Of a stretch of DNA of 64,000 bases, positions 19,366-29,948 are shown one piece after another. A program made the position numbers and the translations under genes. The DNA comes from DATEMU01 sp964414585 (GTDB taxonomy: Bacteria > Planctomycetota > Phycisphaerae > UBA1845 > UTPLA1). Numbering within the stretch: position 1 is the first letter of the stretch; every line of letters starts with the position of its first letter. The stretch lies in the NCBI GenBank assembly GCA_964414585.1, contig CAYPXR010000002.1, positions 5,516 to 69,515 on the forward strand, written 5' to 3'. The notes under the pieces are model-generated. The model saw only the letters and a list, made by a program, of their open reading frames with translations, searched no databases and was not told where the DNA came from.

Positions 19366-20016
19366 TTAGTTCGGTTGGCGGGCGGGCTTGCGGACATCGA
19401 CGATGCGCTGGGCTTCAAAGCTCTGACCGGTCAGCAGATCGGTAAAGCGCACCCAGACCGTGATTTTCTCGTGCGCCTGAGCCGCCGCCTCCGCCGACCA
19501 CGGGACTTTTATCCGGTAGTGCGTGGCCAGCATCTTGCTGAACCAGGCTTTGCGCATGGCGTCGGGGTCCAGTTCCACCTTTCCAACGGATTGCGGTCCG
19601 GGCTTGGAGGTGACGTCGAACAACTCCACTTTCGCCGATCCGGCGGCCTTGATGATGTCTTCGTCGGTGTCGACGGGTTGCAGATAGACGACCACGCCGT
19701 CGTCCACGCCGTCCTGATCGTCGTCGTAACCGCCGCTGAGCCGTTCGATATCGATTTGGGCGACGTGAACGAGCCGATCCAGCCGGCGCGGACCTTCCAA
19801 ATTGCGAAGTTCCTGAATGGTCCGTGCCGCCGACGACAATTGCTCTTCCCGATCCACCAACTGCCGGGCTTGTTTCTGGACTTTGTCTCTAAGCTCCTGC
19901 GTCACGGTCAACTGGGAATCCGCCTTGTTGTTGTTGCAGGCGCCAAGGATGGCGCAGAGGCATGCTGCCGCGCCGGAGCGCGTCCCCCACCGCGATAGGC
20001 GGGCGAAGTGATTCAT
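19366..20016 (-). CDS. Putative lipoprotein downstream of clpP
   Basis: 216 residues. The N-terminal signal ends in the lipobox ILGAC27, so it should be a lipid-anchored envelope protein. After a short coiled coil (about 40-70), a DDDQDGVDDG stretch near 96-105 looks like a calcium-binding loop. The rest (110-205) has a beta-rich look with YRIKVPWSAEAA and VWVRFTDLLTGQSFEAQR. I do not recognise the family. The start ATG overlaps the clpP stop (TAATG at 20014-20018), so translation is probably coupled to clpP. That is striking for an exported protein, because the usual gene at this spot is clpX. Confidence 0.75.
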   Translation of the reverse strand: MNHFARLSRWGTRSGAAACLCAILGACNNNKADSQLTVTQELRDKVQKQARQLVDREEQLSSAARTIQELRNLEGPRRLDRLVHVAQIDIERLSGGYDDDQDGVDDGVVVYLQPVDTDEDIIKAAGSAKVELFDVTSKPGPQSVGKVELDPDAMRKAWFSKMLATHYRIKVPWSAEAAAQAHEKITVWVRFTDLLTGQSFEAQRIVDVRKPARQPN

Positions 20017-20654
20017 TAGTCGTCGTCCGAATTTGCGCGCCGCGTGACTTCGGGTTGCCGTTCCAGCACCCGGTCAATGAGACCGTATTCCATGGCTTCG
20101 GTCGGGTCCAGCCAGAGGTTTCGGTCGCAATCTTTCTCGATTTTCTTGATGTTCGTCGTGGAATGCTTGGCGATGATGCCGTACAAAATCTCACGGAGGC
20201 GGAGAATCTCCTGTGCCTCGATGGACAGATCGGTCGCCGCGCCTTGCAGAACTCCGCCGATCAGCGGCTGGTGCAGGAGCACGCGCGAGTGCGGCAGAGA
20301 GTATCGCTTGCCCTTGGCGCCGCCGCAAAGCAGGATCGCCCCCATGCTGGCCGAAATGCCGACGCAATACGTCGCCACGTCGCACCGTAGAAACTGCATG
20401 GTGTCGTAAATCGCCAACCCCGCGGAAACGCTGCCGCCGGGTGAATTGATGTAAAAGTGGATGTCCGCGTGCGGGTCCTCGTTTGAGAGAAAGAGCATCT
20501 GGGCAATCAGTGCGTTGGCCACGTCGTCATCGACCCCGCCGCCGAGGAAAACGATGCGGTCCTTCAATAGCCGCGAGTAAATGTCGTACGATCGCTCGCC
20601 CCGGCCGGTCCGCTCGATCACAAACGGGATCAATGTTCCATTATTTTCTGCCAT
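20016..20654 (-). CDS. clpP: ATP-dependent Clp protease proteolytic subunit (second copy)
   Basis: 212 residues from the ATG at 20654, with a perfect AAGGAG at 20661-20666; the frame extends upstream without conservation. ClpP forms the two-ring serine protease chamber fed by ClpX/ClpA/ClpC unfoldases. The catalytic triad is present: S103 in GISASMGAILL, H128 in LLHQPLIGG, D177 in KDCDRN. No propeptide is evident. It lies 50 bp downstream of another clpP and overlaps the lipoprotein gene by one base. The two ClpPs differ clearly, which suggests a mixed ClpP1P2 particle as in some actinobacteria; that is inference. Confidence 0.95.
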   Translation of the reverse strand: MAENNGTLIPFVIERTGRGERSYDIYSRLLKDRIVFLGGGVDDDVANALIAQMLFLSNEDPHADIHFYINSPGGSVSAGLAIYDTMQFLRCDVATYCVGISASMGAILLCGGAKGKRYSLPHSRVLLHQPLIGGVLQGAATDLSIEAQEILRLREILYGIIAKHSTTNIKKIEKDCDRNLWLDPTEAMEYGLIDRVLERQPEVTRRANSDDD

Positions 20655-20704
20655 CGGGCACTCCTTAGCCGCATTCGCTCGCAAGTCGCGAGCCTGACCG
20701 CCGG

Positions 20705-21352
20705 TCATTCCTTCTTCTTATTCTTGTCCTGCGCACTTTCCAGAATCTCATCGACCAGGCCCCACTTCACCGCTTCCTGGGGATCGATGAACCGGTCGCG
20801 CTCGGTCTCTTCCTGAATCTTTTCCATCGGCATCCCGGTATGGTGAGCGAGGATTTCGTTAAGCTTCTTCTTGTCCCGGAGAATTTCCTCCGCCTGGATG
20901 CGGATGTCCTCGGCCTGGCCGGTGATGCCACCCCACGGCTGGTGGAGCATGATCTTGCTGTTGGGCAGGGCGTATCGCTTGCCCTTGGTCCCGGCGGTCA
21001 GAATGATGGCGCCGCCGCTGGCCGCCTGGCCGATCGAATACGTCGCGATATCGCACGACAAGAATCGCATCGTGTCGTAGATGGCGAGCGTCTGATCCAC
21101 CATCCCGCCGGGGCAGTTGATGTAGAGGTGGATATCCTGGTCCTTCTTGATGCTCTGCAAGTAAAGCAGACGCATGATCACCAGGCTGGCGGACCGTTCG
21201 TTGATCGGCCCGGCGAGGAAAATGATCCGGTTTTCGAGAAGCATGTCCTCGATGGACATCTCTCGTATCCGCTGATACGGGGCACCCTGGGCATAAGAAC
21301 CCATGGCCCCCGGTTCGACGATTCCCATGAGCCGCTGAATGTGACCATCCAT
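20705..21352 (-). CDS. clpP: ATP-dependent Clp protease proteolytic subunit (first copy)
   Basis: 215 residues from the ATG at 21352, with GGCAGGAG 7 bp upstream; the frame opens at a TTG eight codons earlier. The triad is S112 in GQAASGGAII, H137 in MLHQPWGG and D186 in ERDRFID. The residue after the nucleophile is Gly, where most ClpPs, including the second copy, have Met. An N-terminal extension of about 25 residues (GHIQRLMGIVEPGAM) precedes the family core and may be a propeptide. It is the second gene of tig-clpP-clpP-lipoprotein. Confidence 0.95.
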   Translation of the reverse strand: MDGHIQRLMGIVEPGAMGSYAQGAPYQRIREMSIEDMLLENRIIFLAGPINERSASLVIMRLLYLQSIKKDQDIHLYINCPGGMVDQTLAIYDTMRFLSCDIATYSIGQAASGGAIILTAGTKGKRYALPNSKIMLHQPWGGITGQAEDIRIQAEEILRDKKKLNEILAHHTGMPMEKIQEETERDRFIDPQEAVKWGLVDEILESAQDKNKKKE

Positions 21353-21390
21353 GTTGAAACTCCTGCCTCCCGACAACCCTCGATGATGTC

Positions 21391-23022
21391 TTAGTCGGCT
21401 TTCTTCTTCGCGGCCTTTTTTGCCGGTTTGGCGGCGGCGGGTTTTTCCGCCGCTTTCTTCTCCGCTTTGGGGGTGGTTTCTTCCTTGTCAGCCTTTTTCG
21501 GTTTCTCGGACTTCTCGGCCTTTTCCGCCTTCTCGGGTTTTTCCGCACCCTTCTTCGGCACTTTCGTCTCGGTGATCTTGGCCTTTTCCAGCACTCTGTC
21601 CAGGCATTTATCTTCCCGAATCTGAAGGGCGAGCACGTTCAAGCCGTCGTTCTTCGCCAGATCATCACGGACGCGATCAAACCGCCGGTTGTAGGCCCGG
21701 GCCATTTCCGCGATCTGGCCGTTGACCTCTTCCTCGGTGATGTCCACGTCCAGCTTTTCGGCGATGTCTTCCAGAATGAAGTGCAGCTTCAACTCCGCCG
21801 ACACTTCCTCACGGGCACTGGTCCGCAGCTCATCGGCGTGCTTCTCGATCTCGGCGATTGGAATGCCATAGCGCTGCAATTCGATCATCTTACGCATGAC
21901 CGCCCGATCGGTCTGTCGCGCCGACAGCCCTTCCGGCAATTCGAGCTTCGTGTGCTCGAGGAGGTACTTGCGCACCTGATTGCGCATCCCTTTGCTGATT
22001 TCCTGCTCAACCTGGCCCTGCATCGCCTTCTTGACCCACTCACGATATTCCTTTTCGCTCTCAAAGCCCTGCGTCGTCAGGAATTCCTTGTCGAGCGGCG
22101 GCATTTCCATCCGCTTGATATCGTTGAGCTTGAATTCGAAATCGGCCTTTTTGCCGCGAAGCTCCTCCACCTCGTAATCGTCCGGCAGCGTGCCGGACAG
22201 CTTCTTGATATCTCCCACCTTGGCGCCCTTGAAGGCGTCGCCGAGGTCTTCGAGCGTCACGCCTTCAATGCGCTGAGCTCGCGCGGCGACCTGCATGTTC
22301 TCCTGTTTCTTGACTTCCTTCCCACCGACCGTCAGGACGAGATCGCAAATGAGTAAGTCGTCGATGGCCACCTTGCCGTCGTTGACCGGTACCCACGTGC
22401 CGCGGCGGGCGCGCTCGCGGTCGATCTGCGTGGTCACGTCTTCGTCGCTGATCTTCACGTCGGGCCGTTCGATTTCGACGCCTTCCAGCGACGGCAATTT
22501 GAACTCAGGCTTGACTTCGACCTCGCACTTGAATTCCAGATCGCCGTCCTCGGGGAGCTTCATGTGTTGCAGCGCAACGGCCATGTCCACGAGCTGCTCC
22601 TTGCCGTCCTGATCGGGCGCGGCCTTTTTGTCCTTCATCTTGATCCAGAAAAGCGGATCGCCCAGGACGCGAAGGTCTTCTTTCTCGATCGCCGCCAGGT
22701 AGGCGTTGGAAACGAGGCGGGTCTGCACCTGCGCCCCGACGTCGGAGCCGAAGCGTTTCTCGACCAGCCGTCGCGGGGCACGGCCGCGCCGGAAACCCGG
22801 CACCACCGCTTCGGCGACGAGCTGCTTGTATTCCTTGTCGAGTTCCTGCGACATGCTGTCGCGCGGCACGATCACGGAAACCTTCTTGCGAAGAACCCCG
22901 GCATCCGCCACGGCGACCTTGATCGTGTCCTTGAGGACCTCCCGGAGATCGGCTTCCTCCTTTTCGTCGGTTTCGATGGCGACCGGTGATTCTTCGGGCT
23001 CGTGGATGTCTTGCTTGCTCAT
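21391..23022 (-). CDS. tig: Trigger factor (ribosome-associated chaperone)
   Basis: 543 residues from the ATG at 23022, with GGAGG 7 bp upstream. Trigger factor binds nascent chains at the ribosome exit. The ribosome-docking signature GFRRGRAP is at residues 76-83. A PPIase (FKBP-like) domain follows, with DDYEVEELRGKKADFEFKLNDI near its end, then the helical C-terminal arms. Two oddities: an acidic 30-residue leader before the ribosome-binding domain, and a Lys/Ala/Glu-rich low-complexity tail of about 45 residues (from about 498). It is longer than the usual 430-480 residues because of both. The tig-clpP order is widely conserved. Confidence 0.93.
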   Translation of the reverse strand: MSKQDIHEPEESPVAIETDEKEEADLREVLKDTIKVAVADAGVLRKKVSVIVPRDSMSQELDKEYKQLVAEAVVPGFRRGRAPRRLVEKRFGSDVGAQVQTRLVSNAYLAAIEKEDLRVLGDPLFWIKMKDKKAAPDQDGKEQLVDMAVALQHMKLPEDGDLEFKCEVEVKPEFKLPSLEGVEIERPDVKISDEDVTTQIDRERARRGTWVPVNDGKVAIDDLLICDLVLTVGGKEVKKQENMQVAARAQRIEGVTLEDLGDAFKGAKVGDIKKLSGTLPDDYEVEELRGKKADFEFKLNDIKRMEMPPLDKEFLTTQGFESEKEYREWVKKAMQGQVEQEISKGMRNQVRKYLLEHTKLELPEGLSARQTDRAVMRKMIELQRYGIPIAEIEKHADELRTSAREEVSAELKLHFILEDIAEKLDVDITEEEVNGQIAEMARAYNRRFDRVRDDLAKNDGLNVLALQIREDKCLDRVLEKAKITETKVPKKGAEKPEKAEKAEKSEKPKKADKEETTPKAEKKAAEKPAAAKPAKKAAKKKAD

Positions 23023-23239
23023 TCGAAGCCTCCGTGGCGTTAGGCGGCGGATCGCCGCGGCGCGGGTGGGTTGTCCGCGCACAAAAAAAGCCGGTCAGGC
23101 GTCTTCAAGCCTGGGCCGACTTTCGTGTCGATCCGTGCCTATTCCTGCCGCGGCCAACGCCTGACCATCCCGGTCGATAACCCGCGGCGGATTCGATATT
23201 TTCTATCGCGGCGAGATGGTAGTCACTCGTCGCCGGAAA

Positions 23240-23311
23240 AGCGGGTGATGAGACTCGAACTCACGACATTCACGTTGGCAACGTGACGCTCTACCACTGA
23301 GCTACACCCGC
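23240..23311 (-). tRNA. tRNA-Gly (anticodon GCC)
   Basis: On the minus strand the acceptor GCGGGTG pairs with CACCCGC, and the discriminator is U at 23240. The anticodon stem TCACG/CGTGA encloses TTGCCAA, giving anticodon GCC. The D arm (GCTCAGTGGTAGAGC) and T arm (GAGTTCGAGTCTC) are standard. CCA is not encoded. Confidence 0.97.
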
Positions 23312-23556
23312 GTGAGGCCGGCACGCCGTCCTGTATCGGACGCCTGCCGGACAAACCCCATTTATAACCGATTTCGGCGATCGTCAATAGGCCTCCGGGG
23401 CCCTGGCCGAGACCAATATCCAAATCGTTTCCAATGATAGTCTTGCAACACGATTCCGACAGTCCAGTCCCGCTGACCGGTCGCCGAACATGGATTTATG
23501 GACGATATTCTGAAGACGGGCGGTTCGGACCGATCTTTTGACGGTGGTTCATCGAG

Positions 23557-23901
23557 ATGTACGAACGAAGACATCAGCCCCTGCTGCCAAGAACCCGGTT
23601 TATCCTCCGCTTCCTTCGTAGCTTCTCGCTGTCCGCCGGCATCGTCGCCGGGGCGCTCGGGATCGGCATCGTCGGATATCACTTTCTCGCAAAACTGGCG
23701 TGGATCGACGCCCTCGTTGACGCCTCGATGATTCTCTCCGGCATGGGGCCGGTCAATCCGCTGACGAACACGGCCGGCAAGGTTTTCGCCTCCGCCTATG
23801 CGCTCTTCTCGGGAATCGTTTTCCTGGCGATCACGGCCATCGTCGTCGCGCCGTTGCTGCATCGACTGTTACACCGTTTCCACCTGGAAGGAAAAAAATA
23901 A
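23557..23901 (+). CDS. Small two-TM membrane protein, ion-channel-like
   Basis: 114 residues. Two TM segments (about 22-44 and 82-102) flank a re-entrant-looking stretch WIDALVDASMILSGMGP (about 50-66) and the motif GKVFASAYALFSGIVFL. This TM-P-loop-TM order recalls two-TM potassium channels, but the filter TVGYG is replaced by SGMGP, so potassium selectivity cannot be claimed. The C-terminal LLHRFHLE is basic. Only a weak GAG precedes the ATG. It lies between tRNA-Gly and the gcv operon, on the opposite strand to both. Function unknown. Confidence 0.7.
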   Translation: MYERRHQPLLPRTRFILRFLRSFSLSAGIVAGALGIGIVGYHFLAKLAWIDALVDASMILSGMGPVNPLTNTAGKVFASAYALFSGIVFLAITAIVVAPLLHRLLHRFHLEGKK

Positions 23902-24068
23902 GCGGGGGGCAAAGAATCCGGGCAGCGCTGTACACCGAGCCGCATGGCGCAAGTCGAAGATCCGCCGTGGCGGGCCTGCGGCCGAGCGCAGGGGAACCAT
24001 CGGAACACCCGTATCCGACGTCCGTAAGACACGTGCTCGAAAGTTTTTCTTCCCGTCGGTCCGGGGCT

Positions 24069-24095
24069 TGCGCCGCCGGCTCGGTTGGCGGCGCA
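24069..24095 (-). terminator. Hairpin after gcvP
   Basis: A perfect 9-bp stem (TGCGCCGCC/GGCGGCGCA) with a 9-nt loop, 22 bp past the gcvP stop. There is no U-run, so it may stabilise the 3' end rather than terminate transcription. Confidence 0.45.
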
Positions 24096-24116
24096 GACTC
24101 GTGGATAATCTTAATT

Positions 24117-27014
<2,898 letters not shown>

Positions 27015-27039
27015 AGGTGCGCCGCTCCGGAAGAGATTT

Positions 27040-27117
27040 TAACGGGAATCGAGCGGAAGCCCACCGACTGTAATCGGCAGGCTTTTTTGGAAGAAAACGA
27101 TGCAACTAACGGGAATC
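27040..27117. repeat. 11-bp direct repeats flanking a hairpin between gcvH and gcvP
   Basis: TAACGGGAATC occurs at 27040-27050 and again at 27107-27117. Between them lies a hairpin (27058-27083) followed by TTTTTT on the plus strand. The arrangement looks like a small inserted element with flanking duplications, or a paired operator. Confidence 0.55.
27058..27088 (+). terminator. Terminator-like hairpin in the gcvH-gcvP spacer
   Basis: On the plus strand AGCC..CCGA pairs with TCGG..GGCT (two mismatches in the middle), followed by six Ts. No plus-strand gene needs it. Read from the minus strand, the same stem forms with G-U pairs and could act on the gcvP leader. Confidence 0.35.
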
Positions 27118-27121
27118 CCCG

Positions 27122-27502
27122 CTATCCCCCGAGCTGCGCTTCATAGGCCTCGGCGGCCATCAGCCTGGCATGTTGGGCGGGGTCCGACACCTTGATCTTG
27201 ACCATCCACCCCTGATCGAAGGGGTTGCTGTTGACCAGCTCCGGTGCGGAGGCGAGCTTCTCGTTGACTTCCGCCACGACGCCCGAGACGCCGCTGTAGA
27301 GATCGCTCGTCGCCTTGACGCTCTCGATCTCCCCCATCGGCTGATTGGCGGAGACCTCCTTGCCGACCTTGGGTAGCGAGACAAAGGTGACATCGGTCAG
27401 TTCATCCGCCGCGAACTGCGTGATGCCGATCGTGCAGATGTTGCCGTCGAGCTTGTGCCACTCGTGACTCTTGAGATATCGCCGGTCTGTTGGAACGCCC
27501 AC
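27122..27502 (-). CDS. gcvH: Glycine cleavage system H protein
   Basis: 126 residues, the usual length. GcvH carries the aminomethyl group on a lipoyl arm between the P and T proteins. The lipoylation lysine is K63 in EIESVKATSDLYS, and the N-terminal YLKSHEWHKLDG and DELTDVTFVSLP blocks are typical. It lies 23 bp after gcvT. A LipM-like transferase that may modify it is encoded at 35148-35951. Confidence 0.97.
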   Translation of the reverse strand: MGVPTDRRYLKSHEWHKLDGNICTIGITQFAADELTDVTFVSLPKVGKEVSANQPMGEIESVKATSDLYSGVSGVVAEVNEKLASAPELVNSNPFDQGWMVKIKVSDPAQHARLMAAEAYEAQLGG

Positions 27503-27525
27503 GTCTCGCCTCCCGGAAAATAATC

Positions 27526-28620
27526 CTACGAATTCGTCGTTCGCTTGTAAAACGGCAGCGGCACCACCGTCGCCGCGATACGTTCATCCTTGATCGCCAC
27601 CGAAAGCGACTGACCCTCGACCGACAGCGCCGAATCGACGTAGGCCATCGCGATCGACTTCTCCAGCGTCGGGCTCAACGTCCCGCTCGTCACCTCGCCA
27701 ACCTCTCGATCGCCGGAAAAAACCTTCGAACCCTGCCGCGCGATCCGGCGGCCTTCCAGGACGAGCCCGGTAACCTTGCGCCGCGGACCGTCGGCGGAAA
27801 TCTTTCGCAGCGCAGCCGCGCCGATGAATTCCTTCTCTAGATCGACGCACCATCCGCAGCCCGCCGAGAGCGGGTCGATGTTTTCATTCAACTCGTGCCC
27901 GTACAGCGGCATCCCCGCTTCGAGCCGCAGCGTATCGCGCGCCCCGAGGCCCGCCGGCTTGACCGTCACGCGGCCGCCTTCGCCGGGCTGCGTCAGATAG
28001 TCCCACACCAGCACACCGACGCTGGCGCCGAGTACCACCTCGACGCCGTCCTCGCCGGTGTAGCCGCTGCGAAAGATCGAATACGACTGGGCCATGTAAC
28101 TGCCGGTCAGACAGCCGTAGCGACCGATGTCGCCGATCTTGATTGGGACGTTGTCGCTGAACAGCGCCATCGTCGCGGGCCCTTGCACGGCCATCATGAC
28201 CGTCTTCGTCGTCGTGTCTTCAATCGTCACCTTGCGACCCGCCGCGTGCTTGTTCAGATGGGCGACGATCTTCTCGCGGTTGCCCGCGTTGCAGACCATG
28301 TAGAGGCGATCTTCAAATCGCGAGACGATCACGTCATCGAGAATGCCGCCCTGCTCGTTGCAAACATGGCTGTAGCCGCTCCGCCCGACCTTGAGCTTCG
28401 CAATATTTCGCGTGCAGACGTGCTGAAGCAGCGCCTCGGCGTCGGCCCCCTTAAAGATCAGCCGGCCCATGTGGGAAACATCGAAGATGCTGCTGGCCGT
28501 CCGCGTATAGGCGTGCTCGTCCTGGATGCCGCGGTACATCACCGGCATCTCCCACCCGCCGAAGTCAATCAGCCGGGCGCCGAGCCGTTTGTGCGTTTCG
28601 TAAAGGGCAGTGTGTAACAT
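27526..28620 (-). CDS. gcvT: Aminomethyltransferase (glycine cleavage T protein)
   Basis: 364 residues, a normal length. GcvT releases ammonia and moves the methylene group to tetrahydrofolate. Visible blocks are LIDFGGWEMPVMYRG near the start, NEQGGILDDVIV in the folate-binding core, and GLGARDTLRLEAGMPLYGHEL before the C-terminal domain. First gene of gcvT-gcvH-gcvP. The TlpA-like gene ends 51 bp upstream, so all four may share a transcript. I looked for a glycine riboswitch in that short spacer and saw none. Confidence 0.97.
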   Translation of the reverse strand: MLHTALYETHKRLGARLIDFGGWEMPVMYRGIQDEHAYTRTASSIFDVSHMGRLIFKGADAEALLQHVCTRNIAKLKVGRSGYSHVCNEQGGILDDVIVSRFEDRLYMVCNAGNREKIVAHLNKHAAGRKVTIEDTTTKTVMMAVQGPATMALFSDNVPIKIGDIGRYGCLTGSYMAQSYSIFRSGYTGEDGVEVVLGASVGVLVWDYLTQPGEGGRVTVKPAGLGARDTLRLEAGMPLYGHELNENIDPLSAGCGWCVDLEKEFIGAAALRKISADGPRRKVTGLVLEGRRIARQGSKVFSGDREVGEVTSGTLSPTLEKSIAMAYVDSALSVEGQSLSVAIKDERIAATVVPLPFYKRTTNS

Positions 28621-28671
28621 CGGACGGAGTTTAGGGCCGCGCCGCCGAGTCGGTCAATACGAGGGCCTCGC

Positions 28672-29937
28672 TTACCTTTCATTCGCCAGCAATTTTTCGA
28701 TGGCGGCCTCGAATTGCTTGCGCAGCTTCGTGTACTCCTCCCCCGTCGCCGGGCCGGAGAAGCCAGAATAAACCGAGCGGACCGTCCCGTCGGCATCGAC
28801 AAAGAGAAACGTCGGAAAGCTCTTCAACTCTTCGATGACCGGCAGCGCGGCGGATGCCTTCTTCCGATCGCGCACCCCGGCGATGAGCGCCGTGTAAGTC
28901 GCCTTGTGACGTTCGAGATATCGCTTGACTTGTTGCGCATCGCGCCGGGCATCGCCGGATTCAAACGCAAGACCGACCACCTTGAGCCCGCGCGGGCCGT
29001 ACTTCTTCTCCAGATCAACAAGCAACTCCGCCGCATCGTGACAATTCGGGCACCAACTCCCGAAGATTTCAACAATCGTCGCCTTGCCAAGCAGGCCGGG
29101 CTCCGAGAGCGACCGCGCCTTGCCATTGAGATCGGGAAACCTCAAATCCTTGAGCTTCGCCTTGGGATTAATCTTGGTCAGACTGAACCCATCCGGCAGC
29201 GCCGCCTTGTCGTCGCGCTTCGCCGTCCACGTCTCGTGCCACTTGGCCCCCGACCAGAAATCGCCCTTGAGCGTCCCATCGGATTGCATCCTGGCATGAA
29301 AGAGAAACGCGTGCGAACCGTCGAAACAGGAGAGCCGCAGCAGGCCGTGTTCGTAGCTGCCCGCCAGATACCGATAGTCCCCGGTCGTCGTGAGGAATGT
29401 CCCATCGACGCTTTTATCCTTGCCTTCTTTGAACACGCCGATCGCCGGGGAATCATCGCTTGAAAACTTGACGGACCAACGGCCATCGACCGTCGTTGGC
29501 TTTTCGATTTCCTCAGTGATCTTGAGATTTGGCTTGAAAAGATATCCCTGATATCCCTCCGCCGAAAAATCCATTTCAACGGGTTTGCCGTCACCGCCTT
29601 CCTTGATCCAATGTCCTTTCAATTCATGCACTTCGCAGAATGGCCCTCCCGCGGACATCGCCTTGATCTTTGAACGATAATGATTGAATTCAAACTCGTA
29701 TGAGTGAATTTGTGGACGTCGTGCATGGGGAATGTTTATTCGTTCTTCACCATTGAACACGCACGCACGCCATTTAGGCGGTAACTCTTCAACGACCAAG
29801 ATGAAGGGGATTTCTCCGCCCGGACAGGCGAGCGTAGCACGATATACGTGTTTGAGTTGCCAAACTGAGTTCAGTTCATCCGAAAGTTTTTGCTGCGGTA
29901 CGAACGAAATGACTCCCGCTAGTACAAATCCAAACAT
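28672..29937 (-). CDS. TlpA-like thioredoxin-domain protein
   Basis: 421 residues. A thioredoxin fold (about 262-415) carries the redox motif C296PNC299 in FGSWCPNCHDAA, and the TlpA-type SFPTFLFVDADG segment follows. The first 250 residues form a separate beta-rich domain of unknown family, with several GxF/GxY turns. The N-terminus is hydrophobic (about residues 2-13) and may be a short signal sequence, as expected for a periplasmic thiol-disulphide protein. GC content of the first third is lower than the rest. It sits 11 bp after rnr and 51 bp before gcvT on the same strand. Confidence 0.8.
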   Translation of the reverse strand: MFGFVLAGVISFVPQQKLSDELNSVWQLKHVYRATLACPGGEIPFILVVEELPPKWRACVFNGEERINIPHARRPQIHSYEFEFNHYRSKIKAMSAGGPFCEVHELKGHWIKEGGDGKPVEMDFSAEGYQGYLFKPNLKITEEIEKPTTVDGRWSVKFSSDDSPAIGVFKEGKDKSVDGTFLTTTGDYRYLAGSYEHGLLRLSCFDGSHAFLFHARMQSDGTLKGDFWSGAKWHETWTAKRDDKAALPDGFSLTKINPKAKLKDLRFPDLNGKARSLSEPGLLGKATIVEIFGSWCPNCHDAAELLVDLEKKYGPRGLKVVGLAFESGDARRDAQQVKRYLERHKATYTALIAGVRDRKKASAALPVIEELKSFPTFLFVDADGTVRSVYSGFSGPATGEEYTKLRKQFEAAIEKLLANER

Positions 29938-29948
29938 CGTCGTTGTCC

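Noticed and set aside
28621..28671. Glycine riboswitch upstream of gcvT
   Set aside because: The spacer is only 51 bp and lacks the conserved aptamer elements.
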